Source of the DNA: Clostridia bacterium | GTDB taxonomy: Bacteria > Bacillota_A > Clostridia > Oscillospirales > CAG-272 | DNA length: 64,000 nt | Direction: 5' to 3' | Assembly (NCBI GenBank): GCA_017632155.1 | Contig: JAGBRZ010000200.1 | Coordinates: 95,761 to 159,760, forward strand | Shown: positions 50,741-59,879 of the stretch, in pieces | How positions within the stretch are numbered: position 1 is the stretch's first letter | How the letters are laid out: each line of letters begins with the position of its first letter | The notes under the pieces: generated by a model | Databases searched by the model: none | Told to the model about the DNA's origin: nothing | Seen by the model: the letters and a program-made list of their open reading frames with translations, nothing else | Made by a program: the position numbers and the translations under genes

Positions 50741-52270
50741 ATGAAAAAGACATCCATCATTCGTCTTGTCGCTTTCCTTATGCTTGCGGCAATGATGGTA
50801 TCGGCATTTGCATCTTGTGCTAATACCGGTCCTTCCGACGAAACAACAGCTTCTAATGCAGGAGAAGGCGCACAGACTCAGGCTCCTGTTGAAGAAACCA
50901 CCTCCGATCCTACTCTTGATGCTAATGGCTACAAGAAAGATGAGATTCCCGAAGACCTTAAGTTCAATTCCGACGTAAACATTCTTGTTTGGGATGACGT
51001 TGAGCACGAGGAATTTGAGATCGCTTACGAAGACCTCAGCGGTGACATCGTTGAGCAGTCGCTCTACGACAGAAACAGCAAGGTTGAGGAAAGACTTGGT
51101 CTGACTCTCAACTTCATCCGCGTAAACGGTAACGCTGATAACGTATCCGGCTTCTCTGCTTACGTTAACAACTCTGTTTCTATCAACGCTAAGGAATTCG
51201 ACGTAATCGGTACATACTCCCTTACTATGGCAAAGTGTGCATCCAGCGGTTACCTCTTTAACATGCTTGATGATGAGTGCGAATACCTCAACTTCGAGCA
51301 GCCTTGGTGGTCCGCGCTCCTTCTCGAGCAGGCTACATTTGGTGACAACCTTTACTTTGCTTCGGGCGATATCTCCCGTAACGCACTTGAGATGATGTAC
51401 GTTTGCTACGCAAACACTGCTCTTCTTGCTGAATTCAATCTTCAGAATCCCCAGGAGCTCGTTGAGCCCGGTGATTGGACTTACGACAAGTTCATCGAGA
51501 TGTGTCAGGGCGTTTACAAGGATGACGGTGACGGCAACAAAAACTGTGAAAGCACCAGCGGTGATACCTTCGGTTACGTAACCTCCGGTATCCACGTTGA
51601 CCCTTGGTTCTACGGTTCCGGCGCTACCATTTGCGAGCGTAATGCTGACGGTGAAATCATTGAATCTCCCTCCTTCACCGGTGAGCGCGTTGCAAACACT
51701 CTTGACAAGCTTTATGGACTTCTTTACAACAGCACATTCGGTATTTATACTTCAAGCGTTACTCACCAAAGAGCATTCGGCGAGGGCCGCGCACTCTTTA
51801 TGATGGACCGTGCACGTGTTTCTCACAGAACTCTTGCTGCAGAATACGGTGAGACCGAGTTTGTAATTCTTCCCTGCCCCAAGTATGACAAGGACCAGGA
51901 AAAGTACATCACCGTTATGGGTAACCCCTTCACCCTTTACGGTATCGCTGCTGACATTGCTAACCCCAAGATGGCTTCCGCATTCATCGAGTGCTTCGCT
52001 TCCGAGGGTTACCGTCAGGTTACTCCCGCTGTCTTTGAGATCTCTCTCAAGACCAGATACGTTGCTGACTCCCTCTCCGGTATTATGTATGATATGATCA
52101 GAGAGAACATCACCTACGATATCGGCCGTATCTTCTCCTCCGACCTTATCGGTCAGTCCACCTTCAGAAATGCTGTTTCCGGTCAGCAGAACTGGGGTTC
52201 CGTTGCTAAGCAGGCTGCAAAGGCTATCACAAGACAGCTCAAGACCCTTAACAACAAGCTCAACAAGTAA
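50741..52270 (+). CDS. Extracellular solute-binding lipoprotein, family 1 (copy 1)
   Basis: 509 residues. Signal peptide with lipobox FASC (Cys26), then an acidic Thr/Glu-rich linker to about 70. The mature domain has the family 1 layout, for example FASGDISRNALEMMYVC, DWTYDKFIEMCQGVYKD and a C-terminal MASAFIECFASEGYRQVTP. Such proteins usually bind sugars for carbohydrate ABC importers. It is a close paralog of the next gene over the whole length. Codons are strongly biased. No permease genes are adjacent. AAAGGA precedes the ATG. Confidence 0.93.
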   Translation: MKKTSIIRLVAFLMLAAMMVSAFASCANTGPSDETTASNAGEGAQTQAPVEETTSDPTLDANGYKKDEIPEDLKFNSDVNILVWDDVEHEEFEIAYEDLSGDIVEQSLYDRNSKVEERLGLTLNFIRVNGNADNVSGFSAYVNNSVSINAKEFDVIGTYSLTMAKCASSGYLFNMLDDECEYLNFEQPWWSALLLEQATFGDNLYFASGDISRNALEMMYVCYANTALLAEFNLQNPQELVEPGDWTYDKFIEMCQGVYKDDGDGNKNCESTSGDTFGYVTSGIHVDPWFYGSGATICERNADGEIIESPSFTGERVANTLDKLYGLLYNSTFGIYTSSVTHQRAFGEGRALFMMDRARVSHRTLAAEYGETEFVILPCPKYDKDQEKYITVMGNPFTLYGIAADIANPKMASAFIECFASEGYRQVTPAVFEISLKTRYVADSLSGIMYDMIRENITYDIGRIFSSDLIGQSTFRNAVSGQQNWGSVAKQAAKAITRQLKTLNNKLNK

Positions 52271-52281
52271 TTGTTATATTG

Positions 52282-52317
52282 AGATCCGCAAGCCCCTCGA
52301 GGCTTGCGGATCTTTTA
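52282..52317 (+). terminator. Terminator after solute-binding gene 1
   Basis: 13 bp stem AGATCCGCAAGCC (52282-52294) with its complement at 52301-52313, 6 nt loop, TTT follows. Confidence 0.92.
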
Positions 52318-52346
52318 ATTAAATATTAATATTTTTTATACAGCTA

Positions 52347-52376
52347 TTGACATTCCTATATTAAATGTGATAAAAT
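52347..52376 (+). promoter_or_regulatory. Promoter of solute-binding gene 2
   Basis: TTGACA (52347-52352), 18 bp spacer, TAAAAT (52371-52376), TGA before the -10. Confidence 0.85.
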
Positions 52377-52409
52377 TATGATATCAACTTACGAAAGGAA
52401 TCGACCACT

Positions 52410-53951
52410 ATGAAATCTAACAAGCTCACACGCCTTACTTCTGCACTGTTATTTGTGATAATGTTGATTTCCGCATTCGCATCTTGCGCAGAAACTACGC
52501 CGAATGAGGAAACCACTGCAGGGGCTTCAAATGCAGAAACTCAAGCACCTGTTTTGACAGAAGAAGTAACAACAGCAGACCCCACACTTGATGCTCACGG
52601 ATATCTCAAGGATGATCTACCCGAAGATCTCAAGTTCAATGATGAGATCACTCTCCTTGTATGGGATGACGTCGAGCACGAGGAATTTGAGATTGAGTAC
52701 GATAAGCTTAGCGGTGACATCGTTGAGCAATCTATATATGACAGAAACAGCAAAGTTGAACAACGACTTGGCCTTAAACTTAATTTTATCCGTGTTAAAG
52801 GCAATACAGACAACGTAAAGAATTGGAATGCTTACGTCGGAAACTCCGTTTCGATTAATGCCAAGGAATTTGATATAATCGCAAGCTACTCGGTTTCCGT
52901 GGCTAAAAATGCCTCGAGCGGTTATCTTTACAATATGCTTGAAGACGACTGCGAGTACCTTGATTTTGAAAAGCCTTGGTGGTCGGAGCTTCTTCTTGAG
53001 CAGGCAACCTTCGGCGACAATCTCTATTTTGCTTCGGGTGATATTTCCCGTAATGCGCTTGAGATGATGTATGTTTGCTTTGTCAACACAGAGCTTCTCA
53101 AAGAGTACAATCTTGAAAATCCGCAGGATCTTGTTGAAAAGAATGATTGGACTTACGCAAAGTTCATTGAAATGTGTCAGGGTATTTACAAGGATACCGA
53201 TGGCGACGGTTCAAAGAGCTATGCAAAAGATTCCGGTGATACTTTTGCTTATATCACCTCAGGTACATATGCCGACGGATGGTTCTACGGATCCGGAGCC
53301 AGCATTTGCGAAAAGAATGCAGACGGTGATATCGTAGCTTCCCCCACATTTAAAGGCGAGAGAGTTGCCAACACGGTTGAAATGCTTTGCAAGCTTTTCT
53401 ATAACAGCAATTACGGCGTATACGCTTCCGAAGGCGGAGGTCCCGTACATCAAAATGCTTTCGGTCAAGGACGTCTTCTTTTCATGACAGACCGCGCAAG
53501 AGTATCTCATCACAGACTGGCTCCGCTTGATTTTGATGACTTCCTCATCGTTCCTTGCCCCAAGTATGATAAGGATCAGGAAAGATATTATACCACAATG
53601 GGTAATCCTTTCACCCTTTATGCCATCCCGTCTGATACCGATAACCCAAAAATGGCATCCGCATTCATCGAATGCTTTGCATCAGAGGGATACCGAATCG
53701 TCACCCCTGCAGTATTTGAGCTTTCTCTCAAAACAAGATACGTTGACGATCCCGTTTCTGCAATGATGTATGATATTGTAAGAGCCAATATCGTTTACGA
53801 TATCGGTCGTCTCTTCTCTACCGATCTTATCGGTCAGAGCACATTCAGAAATGCGCTTGCAAATAATCAGTCGTGGGGTGCTGTTGCGGTACAAGCCACC
53901 AAGGGTCTTGACAAAGCAGTAAAGAAGCTGAATTCCTCACTTAACAAATAA
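52410..53951 (+). CDS. Extracellular solute-binding lipoprotein, family 1 (copy 2)
   Basis: 513 residues. Lipobox FASC (Cys26), Thr/Glu-rich linker, then a domain sharing long identical stretches with copy 1 (LLVWDDVEHEEFEI in place of ILVWDDVEHEEFEI; FASGDISRNALEMMYVC). Differences cluster near residues 315-380, including an insertion ASEGGGPVHQNAF where copy 1 has TSSVTHQRAF, a likely ligand-facing region. Codon use is less biased than in copy 1. GAAAGGAA precedes the ATG. It has its own promoter and terminator and no adjacent transporter genes. Confidence 0.93.
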   Translation: MKSNKLTRLTSALLFVIMLISAFASCAETTPNEETTAGASNAETQAPVLTEEVTTADPTLDAHGYLKDDLPEDLKFNDEITLLVWDDVEHEEFEIEYDKLSGDIVEQSIYDRNSKVEQRLGLKLNFIRVKGNTDNVKNWNAYVGNSVSINAKEFDIIASYSVSVAKNASSGYLYNMLEDDCEYLDFEKPWWSELLLEQATFGDNLYFASGDISRNALEMMYVCFVNTELLKEYNLENPQDLVEKNDWTYAKFIEMCQGIYKDTDGDGSKSYAKDSGDTFAYITSGTYADGWFYGSGASICEKNADGDIVASPTFKGERVANTVEMLCKLFYNSNYGVYASEGGGPVHQNAFGQGRLLFMTDRARVSHHRLAPLDFDDFLIVPCPKYDKDQERYYTTMGNPFTLYAIPSDTDNPKMASAFIECFASEGYRIVTPAVFELSLKTRYVDDPVSAMMYDIVRANIVYDIGRLFSTDLIGQSTFRNALANNQSWGAVAVQATKGLDKAVKKLNSSLNK

Positions 53952-53965
53952 TTTATTCATCTTTA

Positions 53966-54000
53966 TCCTCAAGTCCACCTTGGACTTGAGGATTTTTTTT
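53966..54000 (+). terminator. Terminator after solute-binding gene 2
   Basis: 12 bp stem TCCTCAAGTCCA (53966-53977) with its complement at 53981-53992, 3 nt loop, eight T. Confidence 0.95.
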
Positions 54001-54011
54001 GCATTTTTATA

Positions 54012-54040
54012 TAGACAAATCGAAAAAAATATGATATAAT
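54012..54040 (+). promoter_or_regulatory. Promoter of MBL hydrolase and probably gltX-glnS
   Basis: TAGACA (54012-54017), 17 bp spacer, TATAAT (54035-54040), TGA before the -10. Confidence 0.75.
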
Positions 54041-54069
54041 ATTATATCTATGTAATTATGTGGTGTAAT

Positions 54070-54684
54070 ATGGATATTATCAAAGTGAATGGCCTATCCT
54101 ATGCCTCAAACACTTACGTTTTGATCTCTGAAGGAGATGCAGCTGTTGTTGACCCTTCTGCGGACATTAAAGATATTAAAAGTGCAATCGGCGAAGCAAA
54201 GCTGCGTTATATTCTTTTGACGCATTGCCACTTCGATCATATTCTCAAGCTCGATTCACTTCGTGCAGAGACAAGAGCTGAGGTATGCATCCACAAAGCT
54301 GATGCGGATATGATGAAGGATCCCGCGCTAAACGGATCTGAATTCTTCGGTCTTGATTTTGCTTCCCTTGGTGCAGACAGAATCCTTGATAACGGCGAGA
54401 TCATTCCTCTTGGCAAAGAAACTATTGAGGTAATTTCAACCCCGGGTCATACTCCCGGTTCGGTCTGCTATGACTGCGGAAATGATCTCATATGCGGTGA
54501 TACACTTTTCACGTCGGGCTACGGAAGATACGATCTCCCGGGCGGGGACGGTAATATTTTATTTGCCTCGCTAAAAATGCTTGCCGATAGACGAGATAAT
54601 CCAATGATCCACCCCGGACACGGCGCATCATGCACCCTCTCGGATGCAGACGTTATACGCGCCATAAGATACACTAACTTTTAA
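54070..54684 (+). CDS. MBL-fold metallo-hydrolase
   Basis: 204 residues from ATG 54070 (MDIIKVNGL); an in-frame ATG at 54058 is possible but leaves little leader. The HxHxDH motif is LTHCHFDHIL near 56-65, with VISTPGHTPGSVCYDC, ICGDTLFTSGYGRYDLPGGD and HPGHGASC providing the remaining metal ligands. It resembles the small glyoxalase II-like family (YcbL type), commonly thiol-ester hydrolases. It lies 31 bp before gltX. Confidence 0.9.
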   Translation: MDIIKVNGLSYASNTYVLISEGDAAVVDPSADIKDIKSAIGEAKLRYILLTHCHFDHILKLDSLRAETRAEVCIHKADADMMKDPALNGSEFFGLDFASLGADRILDNGEIIPLGKETIEVISTPGHTPGSVCYDCGNDLICGDTLFTSGYGRYDLPGGDGNILFASLKMLADRRDNPMIHPGHGASCTLSDADVIRAIRYTNF

Positions 54685-54715
54685 AAATATTTCATTTAAA
54701 TAAAGGAATTCAAAA

Positions 54716-56404
54716 ATGGACTACAAGCTTCTTTCTGAACTTCTCTTCCCGAACGTTACCACTACACCCGAGGAACTCGAGGAGAAATATCCTCCCCGTA
54801 ATCTTCCCGAAGGAGCAAAGGTAACAAGATTCGCACCCAGCCCCACGGGCTACGTTCACCTTGGCGGTGTTTATCAGACCATGGTTGGTGAGCGTCTTGC
54901 TCATCAGTCGGGCGGTGTGTTCTTCCTTCGAATTGAGGATACCGACGCAAAGCGCGAGATCCCCGGAGCTGCTGAAAATCTTATCAAAACTCTTGCCCAT
55001 TACGGCATTAACTTCGACGAAGGCGCGACAGTTGACGCTGACGGTAAGGTTATTGACAACGGACTTTACGGTCCTTACAAGCAGAGCGAACGTGCTCACA
55101 TCTATCACGTTTACGCTAAAAAGCTCGTTGCGGAGGGCAAAGCATATCCTTGCTTTACCACTGACGAAGAGCTTGCGGTTCTTGAGGCAACCGACAAAAA
55201 GGCAGAGGTCAAGTCCAAGGAATGGACCGAAGATGCTGCCGCTGAGCAGAAGGCTGCTATGCTCAAGATGCGTGAATTCACCATTGATGACGTTAAGAAG
55301 AATCTTGAAGCAGGCAACAAGTTTGTGCTTCGTATTCTTGCAGACGGTGACCCCGAGAAAAAGACTCCTTTCGGCGACCTTGTAAAGGGCAAGCTCGAGA
55401 TTCCCGAGAATGACGAGGATTTCGTTCTTCTCAAGAGTGACGGAATTCCCACTTATCATTTTGCTCACGCTGTTGATGACCACATTATGAGAACAACTCA
55501 CGTTATTCGCGGCGAGGAATGGCTTCCCAGCGTTGCAAAACACATTATGCTTTTCCGCTATCTCGGATTCAAGCTTCCCAAGTATCTCCACACAGCGCAG
55601 ATCATGCAGCTTGACGAGAACGGAAACAAGAAGAAGCTCTCAAAGCGCGATCTCGGTGCAAATATGAGCGACTATTCCCGTCTCGGATACGCTCCCGCTG
55701 CGGTTGCTGAATATCTTCTTACAGTTCTTAACTCCAACTTCGAGGAGTGGAGACTCGGCAATGCAGACAAGCCCTATACCGATTTCAAGTTCAACATCAA
55801 CAAGATGAGCGTTTCGGGATGTCTTTTCGACATTGTTAAGCTCGGCGACGTTTCGAAGAACGTTGTTTCGAAGATGACTGCCGAAGAAGTATATGCTCAG
55901 CTTCTTGAGTGGGCAAAGGAATATGATCCCGACTTTGGCGCAAAACTTGAGGCTGATCCCGATTACGCAAAGGCAATCCTTTCGATCGGCAGAGGCGGAA
56001 AGAAGCCGAGAAAGGACTTCGGCCGTTGGGATGAAGTCAAAGCGTTCATCAACTTCTTCTATGACGATTATTACACCGTTTCCGATTCTATCCCCGAGAA
56101 TTTCGACAAGGCAGACGTAAAGGCGGCACTCGAGAAGTTCGCGGATACTCTTGATATGAACGACGATTCTAACGGTTGGTTTGAAAAGATCAAGGCTATT
56201 GCCGAATCGCTCGGTTTTGCTACCGATATGAAGCAGTACAAGGCTACTCCCGAGGCATTCAAGGGCAGCGTTGCTGACATCAGCATGTTTGTTCGTGTTG
56301 CAATAACCGGAAAAATGAACGCTCCCGATCTTTATACCGTAATTCAGATCATCGGCTATGACAGAATCGTAGCGCGCGTTAAAGAATTTGCAAATAATCT
56401 TTGA
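54716..56404 (+). CDS. gltX: Glutamyl-tRNA synthetase
   Basis: 562 residues. HIGH region RFAPSPTGYVHLGGVYQTM near 38-56, FFLRIEDTDAKREI, KMSKR-type loop KKLSKRDLG near 305, and a C-terminal anticodon domain. It is longer than average (about 480-500) because of extra N-terminal residues (1-34) and an insertion, typical of a clostridial subgroup. It precedes glnS by 16 bp, so with GlnRS present it is likely a discriminating enzyme for tRNA-Glu. No T-box leader is possible in the short gap. Confidence 0.94.
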   Translation: MDYKLLSELLFPNVTTTPEELEEKYPPRNLPEGAKVTRFAPSPTGYVHLGGVYQTMVGERLAHQSGGVFFLRIEDTDAKREIPGAAENLIKTLAHYGINFDEGATVDADGKVIDNGLYGPYKQSERAHIYHVYAKKLVAEGKAYPCFTTDEELAVLEATDKKAEVKSKEWTEDAAAEQKAAMLKMREFTIDDVKKNLEAGNKFVLRILADGDPEKKTPFGDLVKGKLEIPENDEDFVLLKSDGIPTYHFAHAVDDHIMRTTHVIRGEEWLPSVAKHIMLFRYLGFKLPKYLHTAQIMQLDENGNKKKLSKRDLGANMSDYSRLGYAPAAVAEYLLTVLNSNFEEWRLGNADKPYTDFKFNINKMSVSGCLFDIVKLGDVSKNVVSKMTAEEVYAQLLEWAKEYDPDFGAKLEADPDYAKAILSIGRGGKKPRKDFGRWDEVKAFINFFYDDYYTVSDSIPENFDKADVKAALEKFADTLDMNDDSNGWFEKIKAIAESLGFATDMKQYKATPEAFKGSVADISMFVRVAITGKMNAPDLYTVIQIIGYDRIVARVKEFANNL

Positions 56405-56420
56405 AAGTGAGAATAAAGCA

Positions 56421-58082
56421 ATGAATGAAGAAAAAGTAATTGCAGGCAATTTTATTCACGATATTATCGACGAAGATCTGGAATTGAATCCCGGTCTGAA
56501 GATCCATACCCGTTTTCCGCCCGAGCCTAACGGATACCTCCACATCGGTTCTGCAAAGGCTATCCGCATCAACACTCAGGTTGCGAAGAAGTACAACGGC
56601 CTTTTCAATCTTCGTTATGATGATACCAACCCCGTTAAGGAAGACGATGAATACGTAAGATCCATCTATGAGGATCTCAAGTGGCTCGGATGTGAGCCGA
56701 ACGGCGGCGTATTCTACGGTTCCGATTACTTTGAGAAGTGCTACGAATTTGCAGTACAGCTCATCAAGGACGGAAAGGCTTACGTTTGTGATCTCACCGC
56801 TGAAGAGATGCGCGAATACCGCGGTTCTCTTACCGTTGCCGGAAAGAATTCGCCCTACCGCGATCGTACCGTTGAGGAAAACCTTGACCTCTTTGAGAGA
56901 ATGAAGAACGGTGAGTTCGAGGACGGAACTCATACTCTTCGTGCAAAGATCGATATGGCATCTCCCAATATGAATATGCGCGACCCTGCGATCTACCGTA
57001 TCGTTCACACCTCTCACCACCGTCAGGGCAACAAGTGGTGCATTTATCCTCTTTATGACTATGCTCATCCGATTCAGGACGCGCTTGAGGGTATCACTCA
57101 TTCACTCTGCTCTCTTGAGTTTGAGAACCATCGTCCTCTCTATGATTGGGTCGTTGATAATATCGGATTTGATCCCAAGCCGAAGCAGAGAGAGTTTGCT
57201 CGTCTTAACGTAACGCACACCGTAATGAGCAAGCGTTATCTCCGCCAGCTCGTTGAAACCGGTCTTGTTGACGGTTGGGACGACCCCCGTATGCCCACAC
57301 TTTGCGGTCTCCGCAGAAGAGGTTACACACCCGAGGCGATCTTTGATTTCGTTGACCGCGCAGGCGTTGCAAAGGCATACAGCGTGGTTGATATCGAGCT
57401 TCTTGAGCACTGCATTCGCGAAGAGCTCAACGCAACGGCGGCAAGAAGAATCGCTGTTATGAATCCCGTTAAACTTGTTGTTGACAACTACCCTGAGGAT
57501 AAGGTTGAATATTTCGAGGTATCGAACAATCCCCAGAATCCCGAAGCAGGAACAAGAAAGATTCCTTTCACCAAGAATATCGTAATTGATGCCGATGACT
57601 TCGCTGCCGTACCGCCTCCCAAGTTCTTCCGCCTCAAGCCCGAGGGCGAGGTCAGACTTATGGGTGCTTACATCGTTAAGTGCGGCGAGATCGAATACAA
57701 TGCAGACGGCACCGTAAATACCATTCACGTAACTGCAGATCTTGAGTCAGGCAACGGCAATCCCGTTGACGGCAGAAAGATCAAGGGCACTATTCATTGG
57801 CTCTCTGCGGACTACGCACAGAAGGCTGACGTTATGCTTTATGATCATCTCTTCACTCTTGAGAACGTCGACGACATTCCCGAGGGTAAGACTTACAATG
57901 ATTACCTTAACCCCGAGTCGGCAATTAAGCTTGAGGGTTGCATGATCGAGCCTGCACTTGCTGAGTCTGAGGCCGGTGACCGCTTCCAGTTTGTTCGTAA
58001 CGGTTATTACGTTAAGGACACCAAGAACGCAAACACCTTCAACAGAATCGTTGGTCTTAAGGACAGCTTTCCGAAGAAATAA
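56421..58082 (+). CDS. glnS: Glutaminyl-tRNA synthetase
   Basis: 553 residues. PPEPNGYLHIGSAKAIRINT near 38-57 (HIGH), LRYDDTNP, the GlnRS-specific SMVYPLYDYAHPIQDA counterpart (IYPLYDYAHPIQD), VMSKRYLRQLVE (KMSKS), and a beta-barrel anticodon domain with EGEVRLMGAYIVKC. Charges tRNA-Gln directly, an alternative to the amidotransferase route most Firmicutes use. ATG 56421 gives the normal N-terminus; a longer frame from 56388 overlaps gltX. The stop shares one base with the DUF1294 start. Confidence 0.95.
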   Translation: MNEEKVIAGNFIHDIIDEDLELNPGLKIHTRFPPEPNGYLHIGSAKAIRINTQVAKKYNGLFNLRYDDTNPVKEDDEYVRSIYEDLKWLGCEPNGGVFYGSDYFEKCYEFAVQLIKDGKAYVCDLTAEEMREYRGSLTVAGKNSPYRDRTVEENLDLFERMKNGEFEDGTHTLRAKIDMASPNMNMRDPAIYRIVHTSHHRQGNKWCIYPLYDYAHPIQDALEGITHSLCSLEFENHRPLYDWVVDNIGFDPKPKQREFARLNVTHTVMSKRYLRQLVETGLVDGWDDPRMPTLCGLRRRGYTPEAIFDFVDRAGVAKAYSVVDIELLEHCIREELNATAARRIAVMNPVKLVVDNYPEDKVEYFEVSNNPQNPEAGTRKIPFTKNIVIDADDFAAVPPPKFFRLKPEGEVRLMGAYIVKCGEIEYNADGTVNTIHVTADLESGNGNPVDGRKIKGTIHWLSADYAQKADVMLYDHLFTLENVDDIPEGKTYNDYLNPESAIKLEGCMIEPALAESEAGDRFQFVRNGYYVKDTKNANTFNRIVGLKDSFPKK

Positions 58083-58381
58083 TGAATTTTCTTCTTGAAA
58101 ACAAGATAATTCTTTTGTTTGCTCTTGCGTATCTGCTGATAATTTCTATCGTTTCGTTATGCGTTACAGTGTATGACAAATGGGCGGCAAAAAAGCGACC
58201 GAAAGAGCGTACACGCGAGAGCACGCTGATTCTACTTTCGGTGTTGGGCGGATCTATTGCAATGCTTTTTACTATGCTTACTATTAGGCACAAAACCAAG
58301 CATTTGAAATTTATGTTAGGCATTCCGCTGATTATTGCCGCGCAGGTTGTCGCTGTTGCTGCCATCTTATTTTTGATTTAA
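58082..58381 (+). CDS. DUF1294 membrane protein
   Basis: 99 residues, three hydrophobic segments (about 8-29, 49-68, 77-98). The central VYDKWAAKKRPKERTRESTLILLSVLGGS segment, here VYDKWAAKKRPKERT and RESTLILLSVLGGS, with HKTKHLKF is the DUF1294 signature. Function unknown. TAATG one-base overlap with glnS. Confidence 0.9.
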   Translation: MNFLLENKIILLFALAYLLIISIVSLCVTVYDKWAAKKRPKERTRESTLILLSVLGGSIAMLFTMLTIRHKTKHLKFMLGIPLIIAAQVVAVAAILFLI

Positions 58382-58396
58382 GATTGAGGTTTAACT

Positions 58397-58612
58397 ATGG
58401 AACAAAAGAAACTTGACAGAATCAACGAGCTTGCCAGAAAGGCGAAGGTCGAGGAGCTTACAGAGGAAGAAAAACTTGAGCAAAAGGCTCTGCGCGAGGA
58501 GTACATCCGTGATTTTCGCGCTTCGATGAGAGGTATTCTGAACAATACCACCATCGTTTCTCCCGACGGAAGCAAAGAAAATCTTGCTGACAGAGCAAAG
58601 AAAAACGATTAA
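58397..58612 (+). CDS. DUF896 (YnzC/UPF0291) protein
   Basis: 71 residues, normal size. RINELARKAKVEELTEEEKL and EQKALREEYIRDFRASMRGI form the conserved two-helix hairpin. In B. subtilis members are small cytosolic proteins linked to the SOS operon; the role here is unknown. GAGGTT lies upstream. It ends the gltX run at a strong terminator. Confidence 0.93.
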   Translation: MEQKKLDRINELARKAKVEELTEEEKLEQKALREEYIRDFRASMRGILNNTTIVSPDGSKENLADRAKKND

Positions 58613-58618
58613 TATCAA

Positions 58619-58647
58619 TGTCCCGACCCAAGTCGGGACATTTTTTT
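58619..58647 (+). terminator. Terminator after DUF896 gene
   Basis: Stem TGTCCCGAC (58619-58627) with GTCGGGACA (58632-58640), 4 nt loop, seven T. Confidence 0.94.
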
Positions 58648-58657
58648 GATTTATTAC

Positions 58658-58686
58658 TTTACTTTTGATCAAAAATATGATATACT
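58658..58686 (+). promoter_or_regulatory. Promoter of tsaE-tsaB-rpiB-ispDF-rpe run
   Basis: TTTACT (58658-58663), 17 bp spacer, TATACT (58681-58686), TGA before the -10. Confidence 0.72.
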
Positions 58687-58717
58687 ATTTATATATGTTT
58701 ATTTAACGGATATAAAG

Positions 58718-59167
58718 ATGGATAAATTGATTTTTGAAAGAGATGCATTCACCCCCGATGAAACATCTGCAGCGGGTGTGATGCTTGCAAATATTATGCT
58801 CGGCGACGGTAGTTTGCCGAAATTTGTTGCACTTCGAGGTGATCTCGGCGCGGGTAAGACAGAATTCACACGCGGGTTTGCCTCGGTTGCTTCCCCGGGA
58901 AGTACGGTAAAATCGCCGACTTATGCGCTTGTAAATGAATATAAAAAGGGAAAGATCCCCGTCTTTCATTTCGATATTTACAGACTTGCTGACGAGGACG
59001 ATCTTTATTCTACCGGATACTTTGATTATCTTGACCGAGGAATTTGCCTTGTTGAATGGTTTGAAAACATTCCCGAATGCTTGCCCGATGAATATTTTGA
59101 GGTAATTATCGACAAGATCAATGATGGCGAGGCGCGTCACATTTCGATCATACATAGGAGTTTATAA
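58718..59167 (+). CDS. tsaE: tRNA t6A synthesis ATPase TsaE
   Basis: 149 residues from ATG 58718. Walker A LRGDLGAGKTEFTRGF near 39-54, then VKSPTYALVNEYKKG and VFHFDIYRLADEDDL, all family signatures. Works with TsaB and TsaD in adding threonylcarbamoyl to A37 of ANN-decoding tRNAs. A longer frame from 58646 runs through the promoter. The stop and the tsaB start overlap by one base (TAATG). Confidence 0.95.
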   Translation: MDKLIFERDAFTPDETSAAGVMLANIMLGDGSLPKFVALRGDLGAGKTEFTRGFASVASPGSTVKSPTYALVNEYKKGKIPVFHFDIYRLADEDDLYSTGYFDYLDRGICLVEWFENIPECLPDEYFEVIIDKINDGEARHISIIHRSL

Positions 59168-59871
59168 TGAAGATTTTTGCTTGTGATTCCACTGCAAAGA
59201 CGGCTTCTGTCGCTCTTTGCGAGGATAATATGCTTCTTGCAGAATTCACGCAGAACGGCGGCAACACGCACAGCGAAACGCTTTTGCCGATGACGGAGGT
59301 TCTGCTCAATTCAATGAAGACAGACATCGACGAGATTGATGTTTTTGCAGTTTCAGAGGGGCCGGGGTCATTTACCGGCGTTCGTATCGGAGCGGCAACC
59401 GTCAAGGGCTTTGCTCACCGCAAGGATAAACCTTGTATTGGCGTTTCCACGCTTGAGGCGCTCGCAAGAAATCTTGCTTTTGGTGAGGATAAGATCATTC
59501 TTCCCGTGATGGATGCAAGACGCGGGCAGTTCTACACCGCTAAATTCGCCTTCAGGTGCGGCAAGCTTGAAAGGATAGGCGAGGACACACCGATGAGCTT
59601 TGAGGACTTTTTAGAGGATGTTCGTGCTCTCGGAGAGCGCGTATACCTTTGCGGCGATGGCTATTCTCACGCAAGAAAGCTTCTTGGTGATGAATTGTCT
59701 TACGAAACTCCCGAAAAGCTTCGTTACCAATCCGCTTACTCGGTGGCTCAGATCGCTTACGAAAAGTATCTTGCGGGTGACAGAACAAGCGCCGATGAGC
59801 TTCGACCCACATATCTCAGACTCCCGCAGGCTGAGAGAGACAGATTGAATGCAGAAAAATTGAAAGGATAA
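59167..59871 (+). CDS. tsaB: tRNA t6A synthesis protein TsaB
   Basis: 234 residues. ASKHA-fold partner of TsaD. FACDSTAKTASVAL at the N-terminus, HSETLLPMTEVLL, and GPGSFTGVRIGAATVKGFA near 67-85. In many Clostridia rimI and tsaD follow; here rpiB follows 8 bp later, so tsaD is either elsewhere or is the Kae1-like gene at 28549. Confidence 0.95.
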   Translation: MKIFACDSTAKTASVALCEDNMLLAEFTQNGGNTHSETLLPMTEVLLNSMKTDIDEIDVFAVSEGPGSFTGVRIGAATVKGFAHRKDKPCIGVSTLEALARNLAFGEDKIILPVMDARRGQFYTAKFAFRCGKLERIGEDTPMSFEDFLEDVRALGERVYLCGDGYSHARKLLGDELSYETPEKLRYQSAYSVAQIAYEKYLAGDRTSADELRPTYLRLPQAERDRLNAEKLKG

Positions 59872-59879
59872 ATATTAAA

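Noticed and set aside
50687..51595. 302-codon antisense frame over solute-binding gene 1
   Set aside because: Same codon-bias shadow; the sense gene has a lipobox, promoter and paralog.
54710..57728. Long antisense frames over gltX and glnS
   Set aside because: Lie opposite clear synthetase genes with all catalytic motifs; no independent signals.
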